The notes under the pieces were generated by a model. That model did not search any database. It worked only from the letters and a program-made list of their open reading frames with translations, and had not been told where the DNA came from. A program made the translations under genes and the position numbers. Shown here in pieces: positions 1-7,179 of a DNA stretch of 63,558 nucleotides. The stretch spans positions 1 to 63,558 of the IMG/VR virus record IMGVR_UViG_3300047550_001947; one strand, given 5' to 3'. Origin of the DNA: a virus. Numbering within the stretch: position 1 is the first letter of the stretch; each line of letters starts with the position of its first letter.

Positions 1-1
1 C

Positions 2-340
2 CCTGATTTAAGAATTTGGGCAGATCAAGGTGTACTACTACTTAACAGTGCTTTCACTACAGAGTTGAACAAACCCGGTACACATTATCATATATGGAAA
101 TCATTCTTAGTTTACCTTATAGATACTTTAAACTATAACAACCAAGATATTGTTTATATATTACTTGGTAAAGTAGCACAGCAACTTGAAGAGCTTATAG
201 ATGACAGCAAAAATCTAATCTTAAAAGCTCAACACCCTGCGGCTGCAAGTTATAACAAAACAAACTGGGATTGCAATGATGTATTTAATAAAGCAAATGC
301 ATATATTGCAAGTAAGAATAAAGAAATCATACAATGGTAA
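2..340 (+). CDS. ung: Uracil-DNA glycosylase, C-terminal part (gene cut by window edge)
   Basis: The frame is open from base 2 to the TAA at 338-340 with no stop, so the start lies outside the window; a TTG at base 65 is internal, not the start. The visible part carries the family-1 UDG signature GVLLLNSAFTTE-NKPG-HYHIW, and later HPAAAS, matching the conserved HPSPLS loop that inserts into the DNA minor groove, followed by a VFNKANAYI helix. The enzyme would excise uracil from DNA. crAss-like phages commonly carry UDG near their replication genes, which fits the arm starting at 1409. The catalytic Asp region (GQDPYH in the family) is upstream and cannot be checked. Family call fairly secure. 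Confidence 0.85.
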   Translation, partial: PDLRIWADQGVLLLNSAFTTELNKPGTHYHIWKSFLVYLIDTLNYNNQDIVYILLGKVAQQLEELIDDSKNLILKAQHPAAASYNKTNWDCNDVFNKANAYIASKNKEIIQW

Positions 341-534
341 GAGACATTTTAACTGATGTGGTTTGCTATTACATCCGTAAGAAACAAGGGGATAGAAATC
401 CCAAAGTTATTTGTAGATATCTAAAGATGAGGTATGGAATTACCTGCTCAGAATCAGTGGTTGCTAGAAGATGTGAATCAGAAGAATGCCTTCTTAATTC
501 TGAAAGCAGCATAAGCCAGGATGGCAATAATTAA
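334..534 (+). CDS. Small hypothetical protein (66 aa), possible HTH
   Basis: The ATG at 334 overlaps the end of the UDG frame by 7 bases, a typical translational coupling in this genome. The product begins MVRDILTDVVCYYIRKKQ and has a basic helical middle (KVICRYLKMRYGITCSESVVARR) that looks like a small helix-turn-helix, but I do not recognise the family. Its last 57 bases overlap the 3' end of the convergent spanin gene, so the C-terminal 18 residues may be constrained by that gene. The spacing supports a real gene; the function is unknown. Confidence 0.5.
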   Translation: MVRDILTDVVCYYIRKKQGDRNPKVICRYLKMRYGITCSESVVARRCESEECLLNSESSISQDGNN

Positions 535-1005
535 TGTAAAGTTGGTAAGCTTTAAAGAGCGCTTATCAACTTCCAAAGATTTAATTGTAAGTTCCTGAGC
601 TTTGATTGTGCTATCTTTAGATTGCATGTCCTTTTCAAGAACAGATTCATAAGACTTATCTCTAATTTGCTTAACAATTGTTTTAGTTTTATAGAGAGTC
701 TTAATCTTTTCAGGACAAGAAATGCTTATTGCGCCTTTATTTATTTTAAGTTTTACATCTCCAATGGTTGTATCAAATACAATATCTTTAAGTTTGAGAC
801 TAATAAACTTTACTGAATAAAAAGTATCAACAGATTTAACAGTATCAATACGAACAATGGTATCAACAACAGTATCAGCCACACAAAGTTTTCTCTTGAA
901 GAACTCTTGTTTGGTCTGTTCAATATACTTTTGTTTAAATGCACGTTGTACTGGGTTACATGCTACCAGAGTAATTAAAATCAATAATGATAATCGGACT
1001 TTCAT
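478..1005 (-). CDS. Putative unimolecular spanin (lipoprotein with C-terminal TM)
   Basis: The 175-residue product begins with a lipoprotein signal: a short basic end, a hydrophobic stretch, and the lipobox LVAC with the lipidated cysteine at residue 16. The middle is beta/coil-rich with a coiled-coil-like stretch (residues about 110-145). A transmembrane helix (NFTLIIAILAYAAF) lies near the C-terminus, followed by a basic tail. Outer-membrane lipid anchor plus inner-membrane C-terminal helix is the topology of u-spanins such as T1 gp11, which fuse the two membranes in the last step of Gram-negative lysis. It is co-oriented with the TM/coiled-coil gene upstream. The call rests on topology, since spanin sequences are poorly conserved. 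Confidence 0.7.
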   Translation of the reverse strand: MKVRLSLLILITLVACNPVQRAFKQKYIEQTKQEFFKRKLCVADTVVDTIVRIDTVKSVDTFYSVKFISLKLKDIVFDTTIGDVKLKINKGAISISCPEKIKTLYKTKTIVKQIRDKSYESVLEKDMQSKDSTIKAQELTIKSLEVDKRSLKLTNFTLIIAILAYAAFRIKKAFF

Positions 1006-1006
1006 A

Positions 1007-1333
1007 TTAAATTTCTGTAGTTGGTTTTATGGGAAGATATTTTGCAATATCAAATGTTTCCTCATGCTTGGCAAATGGAATCATATATGTAGGAGGAATA
1101 TCTTCTTTATGAGGAACAGGAACAGATGTTTGTCTTTTAAAATATGTAGACTTGATTAAGTTCATGTCTTCCTCTAAGGACTTGATTTTAGCTTCTTGTG
1201 AGCTTGACTCTTTTAGTAGAGATTTTATGTCAGATTTCATTTCTTGCATATCTGACCATATCATAGTCCCAAGTATAGTAATTACTGAGGGTGTAATCCA
1301 AATTTTTACTTGATCTATAACTGTATTTGCCAT
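1007..1333 (-). CDS. Single-TM coiled-coil protein, possible holin or lysis accessory
   Basis: The 108-residue product has one hydrophobic helix near the N-terminus (about residues 8-25, ITPSVITILGTMIW). A charged heptad-like coiled coil follows (about 27-62), then a proline-rich soluble tail. It ends one base before the spanin start, so the two are surely co-transcribed. Small TM plus coiled-coil proteins of this shape include BhlA/XhlA-type holin-like proteins, but a second, more typical holin candidate lies at 23366. The role may therefore be antiholin, holin partner or membrane anchor. Topology is seen; function is inferred from the neighbouring spanin. Confidence 0.5.
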   Translation of the reverse strand: MANTVIDQVKIWITPSVITILGTMIWSDMQEMKSDIKSLLKESSSQEAKIKSLEEDMNLIKSTYFKRQTSVPVPHKEDIPPTYMIPFAKHEETFDIAKYLPIKPTTEI

Positions 1334-1351
1334 TTGTTTTAATATAAAGTG

Positions 1352-1381
1352 TTGAAATCTTGTTAATTATGATTAAATTCG
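1352..1381 (+). promoter_or_regulatory. Candidate promoter for the replication arm
   Basis: TTG at 1352-1354, a 19-base spacer, then TAAATTCG at 1374-1381, one mismatch from the Bacteroidota -7 consensus TAnnTTTG. The first gene of the (+) arm starts at 1409. The region also has to contain the divergent (-) promoter for the 1333 gene; TATATTTA on the minus strand (1391-1398) is a weak candidate. Confidence 0.4.
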
Positions 1382-1408
1382 TACTCACTATAAATATACA
1401 AACCAGCA

Positions 1409-1897
1409 ATGAAAACAACAAGGAATTTAAAAAAAGCTAGAGAATTAGTTGAAAATTTTAAGAAGACATACCAAAAAGAAATAGGCCTACCTATTATAGT
1501 TTTTGCTTGCTACAATGAAGAAATGACCATGGAGATCTTGTCTTTAAATGATTTAAAGGAGATAGCCGATGAACTAGTTCAGGTTAAAAAATCAATATTA
1601 GATAAAACTAGAAAAAAGGAGGTAATGATATATAAACACATATTTTGTAAAGTAGCAAAAGAAATGGGGTACACATTCAGCTACATAGGAAACTATTTAA
1701 AGATTGACCACAGTACAGTTATACACTCTGTAAACAAAATTAATGACTTATTGGATGTAGAGTCAAAAGAGCATGTGATTGCTTATAGTACATTCATAGA
1801 AAAAGTAAAGGAGAAAATAGAAAATGGAAGAGCTGTTCAATACGCTTATAAGAAAAGGGATAACTCCCAACCAATTGTACATGCTGCATTGTCTTAA
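1409..1897 (+). CDS. DnaA domain-IV-like DNA-binding protein
   Basis: First gene of the replication arm, 162 aa. The C-terminal half contains IGNYLKIDHSTVIHSVNKI (about residues 99-117), which matches the DnaA domain IV signature (GGRDHSTVLHA) that reads DnaA boxes, preceded by the characteristic AKEMGYTFSYIG helix. There is no Walker A motif or AAA+ module, so this is only the DNA-binding domain on a helical N-terminal region. It probably binds the phage origin or a promoter. A second protein of the same type is encoded at 14853. The next ORF overlaps its 3' end by 74 bases. Confidence 0.7.
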   Translation: MKTTRNLKKARELVENFKKTYQKEIGLPIIVFACYNEEMTMEILSLNDLKEIADELVQVKKSILDKTRKKEVMIYKHIFCKVAKEMGYTFSYIGNYLKIDHSTVIHSVNKINDLLDVESKEHVIAYSTFIEKVKEKIENGRAVQYAYKKRDNSQPIVHAALS

Positions 1898-2411
1898 GAA
1901 TAAAGTACAAGCAGTAGGGATTAATCAATATCTAGAATTTAAAGGTCTCACAGATGCAGAATTTGTAAACAGTGATAAAACTTTCACTGAACTTGGTGCT
2001 CAGGTTTATAAAGAACTTGAAGAATTTTTCAGTAAAGAAAAAGCTGATGCATCTAAAAAAATTCTTACAGAAAACTATGCTGAGAACATAAAAAATTACT
2101 TAGATTTGTTCCCCCGCAAAAAATTACCATCAGGTAAACTAGCAAGATCAGACAAAAAAAACATAGAGAACAACTTCAAATGGTTCTTTAAAAATTTTGA
2201 TTATGATTGGGAAACAGTGTTAGAAGCAACTGCACATTATGTTGATGAATATGAGAAGAAAAACTATCTGTATATGCAGACTTCTCAATACTTCATATGC
2301 AAAACACAGGCAGATAAATCTAAACTTTCACAATTAGCAGATTATTGCGCTATGATTAAAGATGGTATTGAACCTGATGAAGACTCTCATTTTAAAGAAA
2401 AAGTAGTATGA
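1824..2411 (+). CDS. Conserved replication-arm protein of unknown function, possible helicase loader
   Basis: 195 aa, charged and mostly helical, with the stretch NNFKWFFKNFDYDWETVLEAT around residues 112-132. I do not recognise a catalytic motif. Its ATG lies inside the preceding gene and its TGA overlaps the helicase ATG at 2408, so it is translationally linked to both. Sitting between a DnaA-like protein and a DnaB-like helicase, a helicase loader or origin-melting accessory role is plausible, but this is inference from position only. An ATG further downstream could shorten the overlap with the previous gene. Confidence 0.6.
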   Translation: MEELFNTLIRKGITPNQLYMLHCLKNKVQAVGINQYLEFKGLTDAEFVNSDKTFTELGAQVYKELEEFFSKEKADASKKILTENYAENIKNYLDLFPRKKLPSGKLARSDKKNIENNFKWFFKNFDYDWETVLEATAHYVDEYEKKNYLYMQTSQYFICKTQADKSKLSQLADYCAMIKDGIEPDEDSHFKEKVV

Positions 2412-3367
2412 ACAACCTATGGATACCCCGTAAAGATGGTTTTAAGAAGGCATTAGAATACATGAAAGGTAGAGCTAATGGTTCTATTAAATCAGTGCAA
2501 ACCCCCTGGCCTAAATTTAATGATGCCACAACAAATGGATTAGAGTGGAATACTCTATCAGTAATAGGCGGGAGACCAGGTGCGGGTAAGACTCTGATTA
2601 AAGATCAGATTATACGGGATGCATTTGCATTAAATCCGGGTTCACAGTTTAGAGTATTAGAGTTTAGTTTTGAGATGATAATGCAGACCTCTTGCTTGCG
2701 TGACTTTAGTGCAGCATTAGGAAAGAGTTATAAGCATCTCTGTAGTGCAGCAAATAATGTTATTACACCTGAAGAACTGCAGTTTTGTTATGAACTAGCT
2801 AAACAGAAAGTACACCTTCCTATTGATACTGTAGAGCAACCCTGTACAGTTAATGAGATGCGAGATATAGTAGATCAGTATATTAATGAATATCAAATGC
2901 CTACTATAATAACCGTGGATCATAGTATTCTAGTTAAGAAATCACCATATCATAGAGACAAATATGAAATGTTATATGAGTTTGGTGAGATGTTAACAGA
3001 AATCAAAAGGAAGTACCCTATTATGATGATTATACTTAGTCAGCTTAATAGAAATGTAGAATCACCTGAAAGAAATGAAGATGGTAAGTATGGTAACTAT
3101 ATACTTGACTCTGATATCTTTGGTGGTGATGCATTACTACAACATGCAGACTTGGTTGTTGGCCTTAATAGACCTGCTAAACAAAAAATTAGATACTATG
3201 GTCCTGATAGATACATAATTGAAGATGATAAAACTTTGGTTATGCATTTTCTTAAAGCCAGAAATGGTGATAACAGGATGTCATTCTTTAAAGCAGAATT
3301 TGAAAAAATGTCTATCTCTGAGATGGACACACCACCCACACAAGAAAGAAGAATTAAAACTACATGA
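2408..3367 (+). CDS. DnaB-type replicative helicase (RecA-like core)
   Basis: 319 aa. Walker A is GRPGAGKT (residues 55-62) and the Walker B strand is TIITVDH. The downstream motif LSQLNRNVESPERN is the DnaB/gp4-type sensor region, and FLKARNGDNR near the C-terminus matches the DnaB-family arginine-finger segment. It is shorter than bacterial DnaB (about 450-470 aa) because the N-terminal primase-interacting domain is missing, so it is a core-only hexameric helicase. Co-transcribed with Sak4-like, SSB-like and primase genes. The family is secure; whether it loads alone or with the upstream gene product is unknown. Confidence 0.85.
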   Translation: MNNLWIPRKDGFKKALEYMKGRANGSIKSVQTPWPKFNDATTNGLEWNTLSVIGGRPGAGKTLIKDQIIRDAFALNPGSQFRVLEFSFEMIMQTSCLRDFSAALGKSYKHLCSAANNVITPEELQFCYELAKQKVHLPIDTVEQPCTVNEMRDIVDQYINEYQMPTIITVDHSILVKKSPYHRDKYEMLYEFGEMLTEIKRKYPIMMIILSQLNRNVESPERNEDGKYGNYILDSDIFGGDALLQHADLVVGLNRPAKQKIRYYGPDRYIIEDDKTLVMHFLKARNGDNRMSFFKAEFEKMSISEMDTPPTQERRIKTT

Positions 3368-3924
3368 TTAACACAATTATTTCTAAACCAAAACTTACTT
3401 CAGAAGAGAAGAAAAAGAAGATTCAGGAATTGTTTGAGTATCATATTCCGACACTCATGCAACAACCTGGACTTGTTGAACCTATCTTCATTCCAAAGAT
3501 GGCCTACAAACCCGCAGGTAAAGATGAAAAACATGTTACATTTTTTGCCAGTGAAATAGAAAAGGCTGAACATTTTGAGACTCCAAAGGATATATTCATT
3601 GAATTTATCAGTAATGAATATAACTCTGAAGATCCAAAGAGAACATTATACAAGTGGAGATTTAATCCTCACTGGAGAACAGAGTATGATACAATTCCTG
3701 CTACAGATACTATACAGGAAAGATATATGATACCTGTTGCTGAGTTGAGAATTATAAACAAAGTAGAGCAGAAACAAGAGGAGCCCAAGAAAATTTCTAT
3801 GGAGTTTGAACTTGTTGATGATGCACCATTTAATATGCTAACTATTAGAGATCTTGCAGCAATTATGCTTAAGAAACCGGTTAGTCAGAAACAATGGTTG
3901 AATGATTTAATAAAACAAAAATAA
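3364..3924 (+). CDS. Conserved hypothetical protein of the replication arm
   Basis: 186 aa, starting in a 4-base ATGA overlap with the helicase and ending just before the Sak4-like ATPase. Mixed alpha/beta composition. The central part (YNSEDPKRTLYKWRFNPHW) is rich in aromatic and basic residues, which is compatible with nucleic-acid or partner binding. The C-terminal helix (about 150-186) could be a docking tail. No catalytic motif is visible and I do not recognise the family. Its fixed place between helicase and recombinase-like ATPase suggests a replication accessory. Confidence 0.6.
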   Translation: MINTIISKPKLTSEEKKKKIQELFEYHIPTLMQQPGLVEPIFIPKMAYKPAGKDEKHVTFFASEIEKAEHFETPKDIFIEFISNEYNSEDPKRTLYKWRFNPHWRTEYDTIPATDTIQERYMIPVAELRIINKVEQKQEEPKKISMEFELVDDAPFNMLTIRDLAAIMLKKPVSQKQWLNDLIKQK

Positions 3925-3935
3925 AATATAATAAA

Positions 3936-4619
3936 GTGGCACAGTCAGTATTAGTAATTGCAGAGTCAGGTGCAGGTAAAAGCACTGCTATTGCAAACCT
4001 TACACCCGAAGAAACATTTATCATTAATGTTGCAAACAAACCTCTTCCTTTTAAAGGATGGAAAAAAATGTATCCTATTTGGTCTAAAGAAAACCAGGAA
4101 GGTAGAATGTACACTAGACCATCTGTAAAAGATATAGAAGCTTGTCTTAAATATGTTAATGAAAAGCGCCCAGAAATTAAAAATATCATCATAGATGATT
4201 TTCAGTACATGTCAGCTTTTGAATATTTTGATAGAGCTGATGAGAAAGGTTATGAGAAATTCACAAGCATTGGTAAGAATATGGCCCACATTGCAAGGAT
4301 GCCTATTTACATGCGTGATGATCTTACCATATTCTTTCTAACACATGCAGAAGAATCTCAAGATTTAGAAGGTAGAAGAAAGTTTAAAGCCAAAACTGTT
4401 GGTAAACTTGTAGATAACTCTTTAACTCTTGAAGGTTTATTTTCAATAGTACTTTTTGGTAAAGTAAAGAAAGACAAAGATGGAGCTATGAGATATGTAT
4501 TTGAGACCCAGAACAATGGTGAGAATACATGTAAATCTCCAGCAGGAATGTTTGAGTCATTTGAAATTGCTAATGACTTAAACTTAGTAAAACAAGCAAT
4601 TATTAACTACGAAAATTAA
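3936..4619 (+). CDS. Sak4-like RecA-fold ATPase (single-strand annealing/recombination)
   Basis: 227 aa, with a GTG start at 3936. Walker A is ESGAGKST at residues 10-17, very close to the N-terminus, and the Walker B strand is NIIIDDFQYM. This compact layout without an extra N-terminal domain is that of the phage Sak4/AAA_24 family, which works with a phage SSB in annealing-type recombination. The next gene encodes the probable SSB, as in other Sak4 modules. The LTHAEESQD segment fits the sensor region. Close relatives include short RecA/RadB-like ATPases; the exact subfamily is inferred. Confidence 0.75.
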   Translation: MAQSVLVIAESGAGKSTAIANLTPEETFIINVANKPLPFKGWKKMYPIWSKENQEGRMYTRPSVKDIEACLKYVNEKRPEIKNIIIDDFQYMSAFEYFDRADEKGYEKFTSIGKNMAHIARMPIYMRDDLTIFFLTHAEESQDLEGRRKFKAKTVGKLVDNSLTLEGLFSIVLFGKVKKDKDGAMRYVFETQNNGENTCKSPAGMFESFEIANDLNLVKQAIINYEN

Positions 4620-4623
4620 AATT

Positions 4624-5322
4624 ATGATTAGCACAAAAGACATTCAATCTAAAGGTGGCAGCACGGCTAAAACCTTAAACCCCGGTGAACACACAGTAAC
4701 TATTTACAATCTTGGACTTGAGAAAGTATCTTATAAAGAAGGTGCATACCATCTTGTTCTTAATGTAGAAGGCCCAGATATGGGTTCTGAATTTGAAGGT
4801 TTCTTTAAAGATAAAGATAGACCTGAACTTGGTAGATACAAAGGACAGATTGGTAGAGTAAAGTTTGGTTACTATCCTTTCTCTGACGGTGTAACTAAGA
4901 CAGGTGTAAAGATTAGCAGAGATATAAGTATTCTTAGAGCTATTCAACAAATCTGTATTGCTACAGATAACATGAAATGGTTTGAAGAGGCAGATGGTAA
5001 GTATGAAACCATTGAGGAATTTGTAAATGGTGCTAACAAAGCTATCACTGGTAATAATACACAGATTAGAATGTGCGCAGCCGGTAAAGAATATGAGAAA
5101 GATGGTTATACTAAGTATGACTTATTTCTTCCTAAGTCTTCCATGAATAGTTATGCTATTGAAAATGCTAGTATTGAAGCTAGTAAGTTAATGAAGTTTA
5201 ATCCTGCAGAGCATATCAAAAAGACTGAAGCTAAAACTGTAACACAGTTTGGTGGTAATGATGATAATAATCCTTTTATGGATAGTACACCTGCACCTCA
5301 ATCTACAGAGTTTGAGTTTTAA
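4624..5322 (+). CDS. Probable phage single-stranded DNA-binding protein
   Basis: 232 aa. The N-terminal half is beta-rich (NPGEHTVTIYNLGLEKVSY, AYHLVLNVEGP), compatible with an OB fold. The C-terminus is disordered, Asn/Asp-rich and ends in TEFEF, the acidic-aromatic tail that SSBs use to recruit partners. Directly downstream of the Sak4-like ATPase and upstream of the primase. It ends just before a strong terminator (5343-5372), so it closes the first replication operon. No direct sequence signature for SSB is decisive; the call rests on tail, fold appearance and neighbours. Confidence 0.6.
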   Translation: MISTKDIQSKGGSTAKTLNPGEHTVTIYNLGLEKVSYKEGAYHLVLNVEGPDMGSEFEGFFKDKDRPELGRYKGQIGRVKFGYYPFSDGVTKTGVKISRDISILRAIQQICIATDNMKWFEEADGKYETIEEFVNGANKAITGNNTQIRMCAAGKEYEKDGYTKYDLFLPKSSMNSYAIENASIEASKLMKFNPAEHIKKTEAKTVTQFGGNDDNNPFMDSTPAPQSTEFEF

Positions 5323-5342
5323 CTTTTAAAGTTTATTTGAGA

Positions 5343-5372
5343 AAAGGGGGAAGTTTATTCCCCCTTTCTTAT
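5343..5372 (+). terminator. Rho-independent terminator
   Basis: Perfect 8-bp stem AAAGGGGG / CCCCCTTT (5343-5350 and 5360-5367) with a 9-base loop, followed by a T-rich tail, 20 bases after the SSB-like gene. The primase ATG follows at 5383, so this probably only attenuates read-through. Confidence 0.85.
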
Positions 5373-5382
5373 TATTGTATGT

Positions 5383-6336
5383 ATGATTAGCACTAAAGGT
5401 TTATTTGATATTACTAATGTTCCAATAACCTGGGTGTTTGAACATTATTGTAAGTTAACAGAAAAGCTTAGTGGTCAAGATGTTAGAATGAAATCTTTGT
5501 TTAACAGCAATGATAAAACTCCAAGTATGTTTATTTATATAAACAAAGAGAAGGGGGTTTATAAATACAAAGACTTCTCAACTAACAGAGGCGGTGATCA
5601 TGTTGATTTAGTACAGCAGTTATTTGGTTTGCCTGATAGATTCTCAGCTATTGATAGAATAGTTAAAGATTATTCTCTCTACAAACCAGGTGATGCTTAT
5701 ACTATACAAACATTTAAACAGTCACCAAGATATAAAGTAGATACTTGCACACTCCGTAATTGGAATACAAATGATGCCAAATATTGGGGCCAATATAATA
5801 TTGGTAGTAAATTATTGGACTTCTATAATGTAAAACCAATACAGGAGTATGTAATGTTTAAAGAAGAGGATGGTCTGTATAAATCTATAAATGTAAGTTC
5901 TAGTATTCTTTATGGTTATTTTAATAAAGAAGATGAGCTCTGCAAGATATATCAACCCACTAATTCAAAGAAAAAGTTTTTAAAGATCAAAGATTATGTA
6001 CAGGGTAGTGATCAACTACAGGGTAAAGACAAGTTGTTTATTGCATCATCTATGAAAGATGGATTATGCTTAAGAACTATGTTTCCAGATTTTGATTTCA
6101 TTGCACCTGATTCAGAGAATAGTATGATTAAGAAAGAATTTATTTCTCAGCTTAATCATAAAGAAATGTATATAATTTTTGACAATGATGATGCAGGTAG
6201 AATCTCAACAGAGAAATATTGTAATATGTATCCAAATCTAAAACCATTATATTTGCAAGTGGAAAAAGATGTAGCGGATGCTGTTAAAGCACATGGTACA
6301 AAGAAGATACAAAATATAATAAATCATCTTTTATGA
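5383..6336 (+). CDS. DnaG-like primase (CHC2-like and TOPRIM domains)
   Basis: 317 aa. The N-terminal region (about 40-90) has the primase pattern SLFNSNDKTPSMFIY, then YKYKDFSTNRGGDHVDLVQQL, equivalent to the CHC2 zinc-binding domain, but the zinc cysteines are absent. The C-terminal TOPRIM domain contains FDNDDAGR (about 267-274), the DxDxxG metal-binding motif. The first TOPRIM motif, usually EGxxD, reads SSMKDG, so the usual glutamate is replaced by serine. It would lay RNA primers for the family B polymerase. It starts a new operon after the terminator; its TGA overlaps the RusA gene start. Confidence 0.8.
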   Translation: MISTKGLFDITNVPITWVFEHYCKLTEKLSGQDVRMKSLFNSNDKTPSMFIYINKEKGVYKYKDFSTNRGGDHVDLVQQLFGLPDRFSAIDRIVKDYSLYKPGDAYTIQTFKQSPRYKVDTCTLRNWNTNDAKYWGQYNIGSKLLDFYNVKPIQEYVMFKEEDGLYKSINVSSSILYGYFNKEDELCKIYQPTNSKKKFLKIKDYVQGSDQLQGKDKLFIASSMKDGLCLRTMFPDFDFIAPDSENSMIKKEFISQLNHKEMYIIFDNDDAGRISTEKYCNMYPNLKPLYLQVEKDVADAVKAHGTKKIQNIINHLL

Positions 6337-6698
6337 TATATACAATACATGGTAACACTCCTAGTTCAAAGAATAGTAGAGTATGGACCGGAAGATATAG
6401 TATAGCAAGCGCAGCTACAAGAAAATGGAAAGCTGCTACTGAGCAAGAATTTAAAGATCAAGCTAAAAAGTTTAGAAAAGACATAGCCGGTTTACCAAAA
6501 CCACTGAGAATAGAGTTTAAATTCTATAGAAAAAGTAAACATAAATTTGATTATATAAACATTGCCCAGGCTGTACAAGATGCCATGGTTAAATTTGGAT
6601 GGATAGATGATGACAATGCTGATGAGCTTATTCCTGTTTTTGCTGTTTACGAATACAGTAAAGAAGACCCGAAAGTTGAAATAAAAATATTAAAGTAA
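6333..6698 (+). CDS. rusA: RusA-family Holliday junction resolvase
   Basis: 121 aa, the usual RusA length. It shows the N-terminal GNTPSSKNSR pattern and the catalytic acidic cluster DYINIAQAVQDAM then GWIDDDNADEL (about residues 71-95), corresponding to the D-D-D motif of RusA dimers that cut four-way junctions. Residues 1-4 overlap the primase stop. In this phage it would resolve recombination and replication intermediates before packaging. Family assignment secure. Confidence 0.9.
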   Translation: MIYTIHGNTPSSKNSRVWTGRYSIASAATRKWKAATEQEFKDQAKKFRKDIAGLPKPLRIEFKFYRKSKHKFDYINIAQAVQDAMVKFGWIDDDNADELIPVFAVYEYSKEDPKVEIKILK

Positions 6699-6931
6699 TG
6701 GAAAAAAAGAAAACGTATAGAGTTGCTTATGCATTCTCTCAAAAAGCTGCTGTTTATGTAGATATAAATGGCTGGGATGCTTTGCTTTCTGACACCAATA
6801 CAGAGCTTGAAAAAGATTATGACTATGGTGTTATTGAGTTTGATACTAAAGCTGAAGCAGATGCCTATGTGAAAGGTGTGGAAGATTCAAATGGTTGGGC
6901 AGATCCTATAGCTATTAGACTTAATGGATAA
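6698..6931 (+). CDS. Small hypothetical protein (77 aa)
   Basis: Starts on the last base of the RusA stop codon (TAATG). It is short and acidic, with a beta-alpha appearance: KKKTYRVAYAFSQKAAVYVD at the N-terminus and an acidic helix EFDTKAEADAYVKGVED near the C-terminus. No catalytic motif and no membrane segment. Its tight coupling to both neighbours supports a real gene. Function not recognised. Confidence 0.55.
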   Translation: MEKKKTYRVAYAFSQKAAVYVDINGWDALLSDTNTELEKDYDYGVIEFDTKAEADAYVKGVEDSNGWADPIAIRLNG

Positions 6932-7175
6932 TGATAAATTAAGAGAAGTTAGAAAAGCATATATCTTAGCAAGGGCTCTCAACATTCAGTATGCTTTTAT
7001 TAGAGAGTACTTAAACAATGATCTTAGAAAAGCATGTAATGATGCTAAATCTAAAAATTCTTTCTTTATAAAAACAATAGATCAGGCCTTTAAAAGAAAG
7101 GTTGATGATGCATTTATAGATGCAGAAGAAGAAGAGGCATTCAAATATCTAGAAGAACTAGATAAATTAATTTAA
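6924..7175 (+). CDS. Small hypothetical helical protein (83 aa)
   Basis: Overlaps the previous ORF by 8 bases. Almost entirely helical and highly charged, with an acidic run DAEEEEAFKYLEELDKL at the C-terminus and a basic middle (LNNDLRKACNDAKSK). No recognised family. The position just before the VWA/MoxR pair may suggest an adaptor or regulator, but nothing in the sequence proves this. Confidence 0.5.
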   Translation: MDNDKLREVRKAYILARALNIQYAFIREYLNNDLRKACNDAKSKNSFFIKTIDQAFKRKVDDAFIDAEEEEAFKYLEELDKLI

Positions 7176-7179
7176 TTTT

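Noticed and set aside
622-1159. Plus-strand ORFs inside the spanin/TM region
   Set aside because: They are antisense to genes with clear lipobox and TM features and have low-complexity, Cys/Phe-rich translations typical of shadows.
1715-1735. DnaA-box-like TTATACACT inside the first DnaA-like gene
   Set aside because: A single one-mismatch site inside a coding region; no cluster was seen that would support an origin.
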